A stretch of 64,000 nt of DNA from Silene latifolia (Eukaryota > Streptophyta > Magnoliopsida > Caryophyllales > Caryophyllaceae). Numbering within the stretch: the first letter of the stretch is position 1; every line of letters starts with the position of its first letter. Shown here piece by piece: positions 1 to 10,600 of the stretch. The DNA is taken from the NCBI RefSeq assembly GCF_048544455.1, contig NC_133538.1, forward strand, positions 38,720,969 to 38,784,968, written 5' to 3'. The position numbers and the translations under genes are program-made. The notes under the pieces are model-generated. The model made no database searches, had not been told where the DNA came from, and saw nothing but the letters and a program-made list of their open reading frames with translations.

Positions 1-872
1 GAGTTTGAGGAAGATTTCGGTTGGTAATGGGAGATTGTGGGAGCTGTTTATGGGAGGTAAATATCTTATATAGCTTGGGGAACAAGTAGGAGAAGATAGG
101 GAATGGAATAGGGTTGGAATGGGACTCGAAAGGAGCTCGGGAAAGGCCCATGTTTTGCCGCGCAAACAGGGTACGGGTTTGGGCGCGGGCGCGGGTTTTG
201 GTATGGGTTTTGGCTAGGTTTGAGCATGGGTTGGGTGCTGGGTTAATGGGTCAGGTGTTGGTGAGGTATTGGTTGAGTTGGGTTGATGTTTGGGGTGGTG
301 TTGGATGTTGGTGTTGGGCTCGAAAACAGGGGAGGGGGAACGGGTTGTGTCGCGGGTTTGGGGTGGAAAAAGGGAAGGGGAAGAGGGGTGTTGGTGGGGT
401 TCGAACCTGGGATGTGTGGGGGGATGAGATGGGTCAAAGCATACCTCGAGACTCGTGCAAAAATCCGTCCAAAAAAAAGAGTTGAAACCATCTCAAAAAT
501 TGAGTTAAAACTGCTTGAAAAAAATCTAAATTTTCAAATTAAATAAAGCGATAAAAACACGAAAAAAACCGTCACAATCTCATTTTAAATAAATTTAAAT
601 AAAAACTTTGAACAATAATTTATTTTTCAAATAAATTATAAAAGCTTAAATTTTAAATAAACTTGAAAATATGAATACCGATGAAATAAATTTCATTTAT
701 TTCAAAATAATTTAAATTTCATTTAAATTATAAAACTGTCACGTAACGCTTGTCCCGCATCACTATACGAAATCCACTAACGAGCGGTGTAAGTAAACAT
801 GTGTCCTATCATCATCGGGTGTTTTGTCGGGATTCTCTTAAATTCCAATATCAACAGATACAGGTATTTACA
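1..872 (-). repeat. Partial LTR of a Tat-type Ty3 retrotransposon, minus strand
   Basis: Read on the minus strand, the LTR begins at 872 with TGTAAATACC. It follows the start of the young Tat LTR at 39704/48762 closely: both continue into the same AACACCCGATGATGATAGG phrase. It then passes through an AT-rich block and a block rich in CCC/AACCC words, like 39840-40440. A TATA-like box lies near position 70. The rest of the LTR is beyond the left edge. The sequence beyond the LTR start (873 upward) is not a purine tract, so this is either the outer end of a 5' LTR or a solo LTR, and the element body, if present, lies to the left. Confidence 0.8.
61..73 (-). promoter_or_regulatory. TATA-like box of the minus-strand Tat LTR
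   Basis: On the minus strand this reads CTATATAAGATAT, about 800 bp into the LTR and just after the C/A-rich block. The young Tat LTR has its TATAAATA in the equivalent place. The assignment is by position and sequence only. Confidence 0.5.
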
Positions 873-1279
873 ACCTTATCTACTGTGATTCACTTTCTTC
901 CATATTCCTTATTCCTGACTAATTTATGTTGTGCATAAACCACATGATCATGCATAAATTCTTATCTATCCTCGTATCATATCGTCCCACTCTAATCGTC
1001 ACAAGACTCGGTCATACATAAGGCTCATATAATTCTTATTTATGCTTTCCAATTACCGCATTATTATTAATCTTACTAAACACGTTAAATCTCATCCATC
1101 AACTAAACATATTTGTATCACAACACCCGAAATGACACATGCTTATGTAAACAACTCATTTCAATTCATTCATTAATGATTTCTACGCTTACACAACTAC
1201 TAGGAGGTCAGTAGGGTCATAAAACGGAAGTACTCAATCCATGTCGGTTCAAAACCATCAAAACAAGATCAGAATAGTC
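873..1279. other. AT-rich intergenic stretch, no feature recognised
   Basis: No ORF of interest and no repeat was seen here. It is the sequence into which the Tat LTR at 1-872 was inserted and probably belongs to the degraded minus-strand Athila-type element to the right. Confidence 0.4.
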
Positions 1280-1449
1280 CACTCGGTCGAGTGAAGACTT
1301 ACGCGGTCAAGTGTGGGTGTCCCTCGGTCAAGTGCGCGTTTTTACAGAAGTTCCCAGGGTCTATTTTCGGCTCACTCGATCGAGTGAAATGGGGCACTCG
1401 GTCGAGTGGACCACCACTCAGTCGAATGATAATGGCACTCGACCAAGTT
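1280..1449. repeat. Array of CACTCGGTCGAGTG-type palindromes, about 21-bp spacing
   Basis: About seven units of the near-palindrome CACTCGGTCGAGTG are present, with variants such as CACTCGATCGAGTG and diverged forms such as GGTCAAGTG. They sit in two clusters (1280-1335 and 1376-1449). Start-to-start spacing inside clusters is 20 to 22 bp. The same motif recurs at 4946-5141 and 7081-7137. Confidence 0.85.
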
Positions 1450-1865
1450 TAATCCGGCCATTAATGGTCGTTAAGCTTACCTATGGTCGAGTATTCTTAC
1501 AAGGGGTCTCAATGGTGATCATAGCACAATCCTACCATACAACATCTACAAGGTTTTAGCCTTATGGCCGAGTTTACAACACAAGAAAACAAATTGTTCA
1601 AGGTCCATCCGACACAAGGTCACAGAAGTTTCCATACGAGTAAACAAAACTAAGAAGAGCTTCCTCTCTTGCCAAACCTCTTCACCCACCGAACTAAGGT
1701 TCCTTGGTTGTTTACCGGTGATTCCTCCCTCCATGTGCTAAGCTCTTCACTCCTTGTATCGCCCGAGGTGTCCATCGTCGCGTCTTCTACTATTGTGTTG
1801 ACATAGCGGCCATGATACTCCATAAGTACCAGTGCCCAACTAGATGCTCCTCCTCCACTCCCGCT

Positions 1866-3522
1866 TCAATAGTAAACATTGCCCCCGCCCTCGTGAGAGA
1901 CACTTCCCACCTCCTCTTGGTACGAACTATCCACATTACCTTGGTAATCATCACCCATATTCTCTTGGTAGCATCCACCTTGATGCGTATCATTAAAGAA
2001 ACTCTCGGTGGTATAATGCGGTTCCGCACAAGGACCAAGCAAGTGTCCGTCACCGTGAGGAATCCTATGACCCCAATCCGAGGGTTGAATACCATAAGCC
2101 TTGAATACCCCAGAAGTGTTCCCATCCCCGGACGAAAAGCTAGGGCTTTCGGTCAGCCTTACCCCTTGGTTATATATGAACTCGTGCATGTCCCGTAGGA
2201 CTAAGGAGTTATTCACTCTCTCAATTAGGTCCGTCATGGGATGTTGGTGACCATAAGCTGGCGGTGATTGGTTATATCCTCCGGTGAAATACGGCATGTG
2301 CATGGAGTGTCGGGGAGGGTCATGGTGTGGTGAAGGTCCGTGCATGAAAGAAGAGGACGGGGCGTAAGTGGAGTGTCTAGGGCGATCAAAGGGCGGCGAG
2401 GGCATGTGCACATAGGAGGACGATGAGGCATGTGGAGAAGTCCTAGGAGGGTCGGAAAGGAGTTGTGGGATTGGTTCCCCTTGTACCACCTCACCATCAA
2501 GAGTGTTAATAAGATTTTCGAGAATGAGGTAGGATCGGGCTGGAGGGCGAGGTGGGACTAGCTCGGGTAGGTGAGAGGTTTCGGGCAATCTCCCATTTGC
2601 GGGAAGTTTTATGTATAAGTCCGTGTTCACCCTCCACGAGTATCCCTTTTTGTCTTTCATGTCCACAACCCAAAACATGCCCCTCATGTAGGCAATGTCG
2701 AAGTATGGCACCTCCGTACTCATGGGTCTATTAATAGCCCCATGTTCATAACCCAAGAGGTTCTTGGCTAGCCTAGTCACTATGGCGCCACATTAAAGGA
2801 GCACTTGTCAGACTTGGTCATCCCTTTCAAATGCTAAGCATACTATAAACACAGGGCTAAATTAAAAACGTCTCTCATAGTATGGGTTGAAGTAAGAGCT
2901 TAGAAGTAATACTTCCGAAGAATTGAGCTTACTAGGGTCCTTTCTCCCGTAAAGGAGGTTGTTCAAAAGGCGAAGGAAAATTTTCAAAACGGGGTGTTCC
3001 ACATCGTTTATTTTCATGGCACTAACGTCGGTGTTTTGGGTACTCGTGTAAAGATTGATGTATTTTGGCTTTCACTTCCTTCCCCACCTTGTCAAGAGTA
3101 AGGGTGGTCCTTTTTATTACACCTAATCGTTCCGCAAGGACATCACTAGATAGGTGAAAGGAGGTGTTCTTGAGTCGAAATCTCATAGTGTGGTCTTTTG
3201 GATTGTAGAGGAAGGAGCTCAAGAATTCTAGGGTAAGGTTGCAGTAGCTTATTTCCGCTAAGTTATACAATCCCTCCATTCTAAGTACGCTAAAGATATC
3301 ATGCATTTTCACCTCTATCCCCAAGGCTTATAAGGCATTCTCCGACACACACCTAGTGGCATTCATATGCCTTTCGGTGAGGGCTAAGAAGGTATTCCTA
3401 TGGGGTTCGCTCTCAAATTCTAACCCCAGGTATCCTGGATGGGTAATGGCGGGTGGTGCCGCCGGTTCGGGTTGGGGTTGACGGTTGTTTCTCCTCCGGC
3501 TGCTCCTCGTGTTCCTTGACAT
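1866..3522 (-). pseudogene. Athila-type third ORF (former env-like/ATHILA ORF-1 family), broken
   Basis: Minus-strand reading frames give a start MSRNTRSSRRRNN at 3522, a basic N-terminal tail, then a region ending RCVSENAL. The next frame (3324-3022) has LTLEFLSSFLYN followed by MRFRLKNTSFHLSSDVLAERLG. The last frame (2780-1866) begins MTRLAKNLLGYEHGAINRP and ends in a low-complexity Pro/Ser/His/Tyr tail. The pattern of a start-of-domain R.....L, then L..EFLSS, then FRL....(F/Y).LS...LA..LG matches the extra ORF of Athila elements, including the plus-strand copy at 20075-21391 (LEFLATYS, TFRLRGDEYELTYSPLAKACGL). There are frame breaks near 3325 and stops in 2780-3022. I infer the remnant of a minus-strand Athila-like element. 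The function of this ORF family is not established; it was once proposed to be envelope-like. Confidence 0.6.
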
Positions 3523-4945
3523 GCTATAAGAGAAATCACGCAACAAGACACAGAATGAGAAAGGTAAGAATTTGAAGCCCATTTTGGATATAAATGAAAA
3601 TTTTCCCGACTTCTCGAATTGATGGGTGCCAAACAAAAAGGGATTTCCAACATAGTTTTCTTTGTACTCTAACCAACCTTTCAAAATTTTCTTATGTTAC
3701 AAATTCTTTTCCGAAAATTAAAATTCTTGTGACATAACACGGTTTTAAAACATGACTTTCATAACATGTATTATTCTTATTCATCATCTCACTTGATCAA
3801 TTCTTGACTCAACTATGACACACTATTCCAATTTCTTATCATATTAGTCATTTGCCCACACTTTAAAGTCTTACTTAAGAGGTTACGTGTTGTTGTCATC
3901 CATTTAACTTGTTAAACTTGATAAAAATGAGAATTAGTTGGGCAAAATTTTAAAAGAAACACGGGCAAGTGAAATGCTTCCTTGACATTTTAAAGTCTTT
4001 GAGTCGAGCAAACTTTTAAGTGTAAGGCTACTTCAAACATCACGGTTTGAAGTTTTAGAGAAGTCATGAGAAGCACCCAAGTAGTAAACATAAAAACTAA
4101 AATTTTGACATTGTTAGCGTCGAAATTTTCAAGAATTTTGATCACCCTTTTCTAAAACAAAATTTTCCTTAACTCATCCCATGGAATAGTAACCACTATA
4201 AAATTTACAACCCCACAACGTAGGAAAATCGCTCTTAAGACATAAATTGCATTGTTCATGGGGGTTTTAGAAGTTGGAAAATTTTCACCCAAATTTTAAG
4301 ATGAAATTGGCTTCATTTTGAACCACATGCTACGATGTCAACCAATATAGTAGTCTCACAAGGGAACTAAACTAAGTTTTGCTCACGAAAAATCAAAATT
4401 TGGGCATGACTTGTCTAAAATTCAAAAATTTAAGACGTAGTTTTAAGACGCAATTTACACCTATTAAACAAAATTCATCCATAAGAACAAAGGTCAAGCC
4501 TTTCTTGTCCAATTACACACAACAACAATCACCAAAATCCACATATAAATTCATTATCAAATTTCGTTGTCCTCGTTGATGACCAAAAGTTTTGACACAA
4601 AGATTTGATTTTTAGCAACAACAATAATGTATAAAGCTATTTGTTACTATGAATTAAGTAAAAGCATGAAATTAATTAACAAACCTCAAGCACATTAGTG
4701 TATATCTAACAAATTCAAGATGGAGAAACAAGAAGAAGAACTGTCTACTTATATTGCTAATTAGGAGAGATTTGAGACGGAAATTTTGAGTGAAAAACCT
4801 AGTCCAAGTAACAAATCACAAAAATGAAGTTTTGGAATTATTTTTAGAGAGATTTTGGTGTTGTTTGAATGAGGTGAAAATGAGATATGAAGAAGATAAG
4901 AAATGAAGGAAAGGGAATTAGACCCGTGTAATCCCATCCCAGCTC
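3523..4945. other. AT-rich degraded retrotransposon interior, no gene seen
   Basis: AT-rich sequence on the upstream (minus-strand) side of the broken Athila-type ORF. In the plus-strand Athila element of this window the equivalent interval, between integrase and the third ORF, is also non-coding. I see no domain, tandem repeat or RNA gene here. Confidence 0.4.
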
Positions 4946-5141
4946 CACTCGGTCGAGTGGCGAGTTCACTCGGTCGAGTGAATTTTTCACTCGGTCGAGT
5001 GGCCCAGTTCACTCGGCCGAGTGCCCTATTTTCCAGGATGTTTTCATCTTCTGGAAAATGGTCCACTCGGTCGAGTGTCAGGGCCCACTCGGTCGAGTGA
5101 GAGGTTACACGGTCGGGTGCGAACTCGTACTCAGTACAGTG
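4946..5141. repeat. Second array of CACTCGGTCGAGTG palindromes
   Basis: Four units at 4946-5023 (the last is CACTCGGCCGAGTG) start 21, 21 and 22 bp apart. After a gap, four further units, increasingly diverged, lie at 5063-5141. It sits upstream (minus strand) of the Athila-type ORF, the same relative place as the GCCCGGGCGGGC cluster at 19161-19250 in the plus-strand Athila element. Confidence 0.85.
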
Positions 5142-5392
5142 ATTGCTTATGGTTTGAAATTTCGAGTCGAATTAGAACAATGAAATCCTGCAACACAAAG
5201 AGAAGGTTTGGGAGTCCACCGACTCTCGGTGACTCACCCGAGTTAGCTCATACATCATCCTATTTTACCGTCGTTGGTACATTATCGTAGTACCAATAAC
5301 TACTCTACCAACATAATTCACCAATCATATACAACAAATACATTAACATGCATTCGATTAGCACACGATGCAAAATTTAAAGTGCAATGTAA

Positions 5393-5662
5393 TCATTCGC
5401 ATACCAACATATACCAACTTTTTCTAAGCATACTCAACCTAGCATTCAACTTCCACACACCTTCATGCATCATGGCAAGTACTGTGTCATGGAAGAACTT
5501 AATGTAAATCACATATTCATGTAACCATGCCACCATATAACTTTCCACATAGCGTTCACCAAATACTCTTAACCACCCACGTAGTGACCAACCGAGAGAG
5601 TAGGCACTAGTCTTGATATGAGGACACCCACTCATCCAAAACCGATCTTCTATCATAATCAA
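5393..5662 (-). CDS. Hypothetical ORF of 89 codons, unrecognised
   Basis: An open minus-strand frame encoding MIMIEDRFWMSGCPHIKT at its N-terminus and a W-rich middle (LGWSLRGWLRVFGERYVESY). I do not recognise the family. It lies just downstream (minus strand) of a tRNA-iMet-type primer site beside the LTR-like block at 5741-7140, so it could be a leader or gag remnant of that element. It may also be a chance ORF; the aromatic-rich composition is the only reason to keep it. Confidence 0.2.
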   Translation of the reverse strand: MIMIEDRFWMSGCPHIKTSAYSLGWSLRGWLRVFGERYVESYMVAWLHEYVIYIKFFHDTVLAMMHEGVWKLNARLSMLRKSWYMLVCE

Positions 5663-6178
5663 GTCGGGTTCATTTAATTAGACACACCTAGGTTCATTTT
5701 GGTTCATTGGTTTAGGTTCCAAAATCGTCGCTCTGATCACTTTGTAACATCCCCTTCTTACCCGGCCAAGGTAATTGGGAGATGTTACCTTCTCGGTTTC
5801 CCGAGGTGGTAAATCAAGGATACAATGAAGAAACACTTATTATAAAGGACAAGTTTAGTGATTACAAACCATTAACTAATGAATAAATACAACTCATGGC
5901 TACTATACTCATCTAACTAACTATACTTGTCTCATGACTCATCAAGCTCGTCCCGTCTCCCGCATGTTATCCAAATAACCTGTACTTAACCTGCTCCCCA
6001 TATGACCAAAGGATGTCATATGGATCGACACAGGCCACCCCAAAAGAGATAGGTGACAATTACACAGATACACAAACATCAGTTTCAATAAACCAATAAG
6101 GTGCGACACGACTCACGTGTGTGAATATGCAACATGACTACTAGTATGAATAAACCACTATCGAACAACCACCACCGT

Positions 6179-6290
6179 GGTATCGGGACACACCCAGACA
6201 TACCGACAACCACACTGGTACCGGGACACACTCAGACATATCGATAACCACAAACAGGTACCGGGACACGCCTAGACGTACCGGGTCCAG
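6179..6290. repeat. Minisatellite, three copies of 38-40 bp
   Basis: Three imperfect copies begin GGTATCGGGACACAC, GGTACCGGGACACAC and GGTACCGGGACACGC at 6179, 6217 and 6257. Each continues with a CAGACATACCG-like word. Confidence 0.8.
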
Positions 6291-6439
6291 AAGCCAACCA
6301 AAACTCCTGCCAGACATCGTGTCTCAATCACATGAGTCCCTCCGAAACTCAAGCCATTAATGTGCACATCCCTCTTGGAGTGGGAATATCCAAGAGGCGA
6401 CTTAAGTGCAAGACAGTCTCCCAACCGTCTTACGTCTCC

Positions 6440-6440
6440 A

Positions 6441-6474
<34 letters not shown>
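6440..6474. repeat. (CAA)n microsatellite
   Basis: About eleven CAA/ACA units in a row inside the LTR-like block. This creates the poly-threonine stretch of a spurious ORF. Confidence 0.95.
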
Positions 6475-6475
<1 letters not shown>

Positions 6476-7080
6476 TCAACAAATCCTCCAACATATATGA
6501 TAACAACCAATACATGAACCACACTCAACATATCATAATCATCCTCTTAATGATGTGATAACCACTAAACTTGTTATAATGCAAACACCCTAATTATGTA
6601 AGACTAACTACAACATCAACATAACAAAATCACATTATCGAAACCGAGTAGGATTAACCTACCTTTTAGCAATCTCCCTAAGCTACTCGAATCCGGGCCG
6701 AGACCGTTTAAGGAACCGTCTCATCCTATACAAATCACATAATAACTATCACAATACATCTTATACTAATATACACTACAAAGCCCCTTATTATTACCCT
6801 TAATTACCCATATTACACATACTAATTACTAATTAATTACTCATAACGAATTCCCCCAAAAGTTAGAGTTTAAAGACTAGAAAAGGGTAGATCTTTACTT
6901 ACTAGATAAAGGAGATGAAGAGGAAGGTGGTAAATCTTCTAATCCAAGTTTGAATCCCAAGTAGTAGGTGTTTGTGAGGGTTTAGATAAGGGAGAGAGTT
7001 TGGATAGATAAGGAGGAAGATGAAAATGATTTTAGGGTTAGGGGAGAAAGGGGTTTAATCCCATGTTCTGAAAACAGAAT

Positions 7081-7137
7081 CACTCGACCGAGTGCCGAGT
7101 CCACTCGATCCACTGTAACTCTACTTGGTCTAGTTTA
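7081..7137. repeat. Third array of CACTCGACCGAGTG-type palindromes
   Basis: Two clear units start exactly 21 bp apart (7081 and 7102), followed by a decayed third (ACTTGGTCTAGTTT). The orientation is reversed relative to 4946. It is at the outer end of the LTR-like block. Confidence 0.75.
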
Positions 7138-7662
7138 GGTCTAGTGTAAGGCTATCTTTCCCTCCCGAGTGATCTCTTATCGGTCTAAAGGTCCTCTCAC
7201 GCATCTCAAGGTCTAAGTACTTTCCCATAAAGGCCGGGTGTAGATACCCAGTATCTGTCGAGTCTCCAACAAACACCCGATGATTATCGGACTGCAACAT
7301 GCTTAGGAATCGCAGCGTTTGATCGACAGTTTTGTACAACTATACGTCGGAAAACTTAAAACGATTTCAAAAATAAAACATTTCAAAACTTTTCAAAAGT
7401 ACCTAGAGTGTTTAATACATGACGACAGGGTCGCAATGACACTAACTAGAGTCAAAACCAATACCGGACCAAAAACCGACTCAAAATTCAAATCCCGACT
7501 CTTTACAACGAGTCAAATCGAGTCAAACACAAAAAACAAAAATTTTCAAGACTTCCATGTTATGTATTTCCCGGAATGCTTCATGGTCAATTACAAATCA
7601 TGTCATCCAAAACATAGGATAGAACAAATCATGATTTCAATTGCGTGATAGTGACAAGACAC

Positions 7663-7698
7663 CTCGAAGACCCGCGAATTGGCTCGCGCCTCTTCGAG
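7663..7698. other. GC-rich inverted repeat upstream of the LTR TATA box
   Basis: CTCGAAGA (7663-7670) pairs with TCTTCGAG (7691-7698). Inside it, GCGA pairs with TCGC. The first GGCTCGCGCC motif lies within the loop side. It sits about 50 bp before the TATA box. Confidence 0.75.
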
Positions 7699-7747
7699 CA
7701 GCCCATGCGGCCACGTCGCTCAAAACGCACACAACCACACATTTCTC

Positions 7748-7755
7748 TATAAATA
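7748..7755 (+). promoter_or_regulatory. TATA box of the old Tat LTR
   Basis: TATAAATA followed by CCCAACTTCACACACC. The young Tat LTRs have TATAAATA followed by CCCACCCTTCACC at the equivalent point, so the box and start region are shared by the lineage. Confidence 0.7.
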
Positions 7756-9700
7756 CCCAACTTCACACACCATAACACCTTAAGCGAGTGTCCGCCCCCT
7801 CATTTCTCCCTTAAAATTCTAGACTCGACTTCTCAAGTCACAAATCGACACGTGTTTTTGACCTACCGATCGAAAACACAAGCCACACGAGCCTTACACA
7901 TTGTTTGGTACCTTCATCGTGCATTAAATCACTTGACCGACCATCTCGACCAACTACACCATCACTAAACTTAAAACACTCTTTTTACATTGCTAAAACG
8001 GTATTCAAACCGAGTTTTCCGACCAACCAAGTTGATACACTTTCGTCAATTTCTCGTCTCAAGCCTAGCATGTAAGTATGAGGGTGTAAAAATCCTCTTC
8101 TATCATGCTTTTCATTTTTTTTATGACTATAACATGCTAAAACATGCATAACATTGTTCAAATATGGGATAAATGAGCCAAAACCGGATTTTGGTCGGAG
8201 ACAGAGGCTGCTTGTATAGCAGCATGGCTCGCGCCTAAACCCCCTCTTAGGCCTTAATCCAGCCGTGTTTGATTTCATCTTCCTCTTTATTTCATTTCTT
8301 ATTTTTAATCGGTTTTTACCATTTTAAATATTTCAAATCATTTTTATGATAAACTTTTAACCATAAAACATTTTCCACCCATGGTTCCTAATACCATGAC
8401 GGTTTAATCCGTGTTTCGGTGATAATATTTGGTTAAATACATTTTAAAAGGTATTTTAAAACCTTTTATTTCATTTCTTTACATTTTCAAAACAAATGCA
8501 TATTAGTCATAAATACAAAATCAGCCTTAGTTCTACATACCATATCGGATTTTAACCCAGGTACGATGATAAACATTGACTAATCACAAACAAATGAACT
8601 TAAAACAATTAGTTCATAATCATTTTCAAAACTATTCATGTCAAGCTTGCAAAACCAAGCCCTACATCGAATATTGTCAATACAATGACGATTATTCAAG
8701 TCTCGCTCTTCATATCAACACAAAAGCGGTCTAAACGACCTTTTCAAATCAAGACGAGTTCAAACACCCTCTTTTCAAAATATTTTACAAACCCTTTTAA
8801 TGTTCAGAAGACGTCCTTCAATTGTCTGCTGAGCTACGCCTAAATAGGCCACTCATTTTCCAATTTTCAAATCAGGACAAGCCTGTTTGCATCGCCTAAT
8901 GGCTCGCGCCTATATAAGCTGCCTGATGCAGTCCCTGTTTCCTTCCAGCACTTGTCTAGGACGATCCCAACTTCGGTTAACCCGAATACAGGACGGATCA
9001 GATGACATATCTGCCTATTTTACATTGTGTTTGCAAAACGCCTTACTAAGACAAATGGATCACGTTATGCACCATAAACCTAATTCGTCAAATGGATGTT
9101 TAATTTCCGTCTTGCATGCAAATCAACATTAAATCCAAATCGACATCAAATACTTGATACTTGGATTAAACAACCGACATAGAAAGCTCACACGTTAGGT
9201 TCAAACTTCTGGATGCGCATTCATGCATTTACCCGTTTTATCAACTTTTGCATTTAACGAACCAAAATCGATCAGTAGAGGTTGCTACCGCGGGCGGGAT
9301 TGGGTGTCCGATTAAAGGGCTTCCCGATATGTACCTTCACCTCTTACTCAGAAACTTTGGATATTGGACGACCTTATCCAGGGTATACGAGAGTCATTCT
9401 AGAGATAGGATGATAAAGAGGGACGATTCCTTATCTTTAGTACCTATGTCAAACACCGCTTTTTGCCTTGGTTGACCTAGGTATAAAGTGGATTCGAACG
9501 GTTTTCAAGCATCCCACAAATGCTTGGTGGCGACTCCGAATATCTCTTGCATCGTTTCGAGACCCTTGCCGAGATGAAACTGGCCGATCTAAAACGATCC
9601 GGTCGAAAGCATTTTCTTACACCGCCGAGCGTGGCTTTCAAAAGACCATTGTCGCGTCTCACAGATCGGCTGGGCGTCATAAATTGGCCATGTCCATAGA

Positions 9701-9718
9701 TTGGTGACTCCGCTGGTG
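9701..9718 (+). other. Primer binding site, tRNA-Arg-like, old Tat element
   Basis: TTGGTGACTCCGCTGGTG lies 2 nt after the LTR end. It is one or two bases from TGGCGACTCCGCTGGGG, the site used by Tat/Ogre elements (tRNA-Arg from known Ogre elements). Confidence 0.75.
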
Positions 9719-10178
9719 AAAACTAGGACACTTGTATCTTTGTGATCCCTAGATGGTGAGACTCGAACGAGGTCTTGGTTGAAATACATTAATTGATATT
9801 ACGGTCATAGTCGGGTTCCTTATCCGGGCCCACAACCTAACCTTTTTCGACCATTTGGCATGTCTCGTTGGCGTGAGTTTTCTCATCCCCGCGTTTTGAA
9901 TCCCGATTGAGTCAAACATACCGTTGACGTTACACATTTCTGTTTCGTCAAAGCGCTTTCATCACCTTCGAGCACGAGGCAAGGGCACCCTCCTTACACA
10001 TTTTGTTTGGATTGGTATCCCTCTCGAAAATTGGGGTTTGATCGCTTGGTGTGTAACCCACCCTTTTAAGCCAAAACCCGTATCAGCATTATGCATAATA
10101 TAATTAAACTGCGAGTGCTTATGTGTTATGTGATCATAAGTCCTTCCGTGTCATTTCAAACTTTTAAAACACCTTTTT
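9719..10178. other. Leader of the old Tat element, no ORF
   Basis: Non-coding sequence between the primer site and the tandem repeats. Nothing further was recognised. Confidence 0.5.
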
Positions 10179-10600
10179 GCGCCATTATAATGGCCGTTTC
10201 AAACCTCGGTCTTTCGCCGACCGTCGCATTTCAAACAACACGCCTTTTTAGGCTGTCGTAATGACGATTTTCAAACCCAGTTTTCTACAACCATTTCAAC
10301 ACGCCTTTTTAGGCTGTCGTAATGATGATTTTCAAACCCGGTTTTCTAAAACTATTTCAACACGCCTTTTTAGGCCGTCGTAATGACGATTTACAAAACC
10401 GGTTTTCTACAATCATTTTAACACGCCTTTTTAGGTCGTCCTAATGACGATTTTCAAAACCGGCTTTCTACAACCATTTTAACATGCCTTTCTAGGCCGA
10501 CGTAATGACGATTTTCAAACCCAGTTTTCTACAACCATTTCAAAAACACCTTTTTACGCCATTATAATCGCCGCGTCAAGACAAGGATTTTAACCCGTCT
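10179..10600. repeat. 61-bp tandem repeat in the Tat leader
   Basis: The word ACGCCTTTTTAGG starts at 10240, 10301, 10362, 10423 and (as ATGCCTTTCTAGG) 10484, exactly 61 bp apart. Each is followed by CGTAATGACGATTTTCAAA and TTTTCTACAACCATTT. Diverged edge copies with ACACCTTTTTGCGCC or ACACCTTTTTACGCC lie at about 10179 and 10545. Confidence 0.9.

Larger units (their letters stand above)
5741..7140 (-). repeat. LTR-like block of a minus-strand retrotransposon (chromovirus-type suspected)
   Basis: On the minus strand the block ends GGGGATGTTACA at 5741, followed at once by AAGTGATCAGAGC, close to the tRNA-iMet primer-site core TGGTATCAGAGC. An inverted repeat GTAACATC/GATGTTAC flanks 5742-5787. 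Such an LTR end with an iMet primer site is common in plant Ty3 chromoviruses. The outer boundary near 7140 is a guess, since I did not find the matching TG or the second LTR. It contains the minisatellite at 6179 and the CAA microsatellite at 6441. Confidence 0.45.
7239..9698 (+). repeat. 5' LTR of the old Tat element
   Basis: It starts TGTAGATACCCAGTATCTG and shares CAAACACCCGATGAT with the young Tat LTR. It ends GTCCATA (CA mutated to TA), aligned with GTCCACA at the end of the young LTRs. A TATA box (7748) and three copies of a GGCTCGCGCC motif lie inside. The terminal part also shares with the young LTR a region containing GGCGGGRTTGGGTGTCC and the GGTGGCGACTC word. Confidence 0.85.

Noticed and set aside
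1812..2198. Plus-strand ORF of 128 codons
   Set aside because: Shadow of the minus-strand Athila-type ORF.
7130..7339. Minus-strand ORF spanning the Tat LTR border
   Set aside because: It crosses the LTR start at 7239, so it joins unrelated sequences; no domain recognised.
9468..9707. Plus-strand ORF at the end of the Tat LTR
   Set aside because: Lies wholly in the LTR and ends at the primer site; a minus-strand frame is equally long; no similarity to known proteins.
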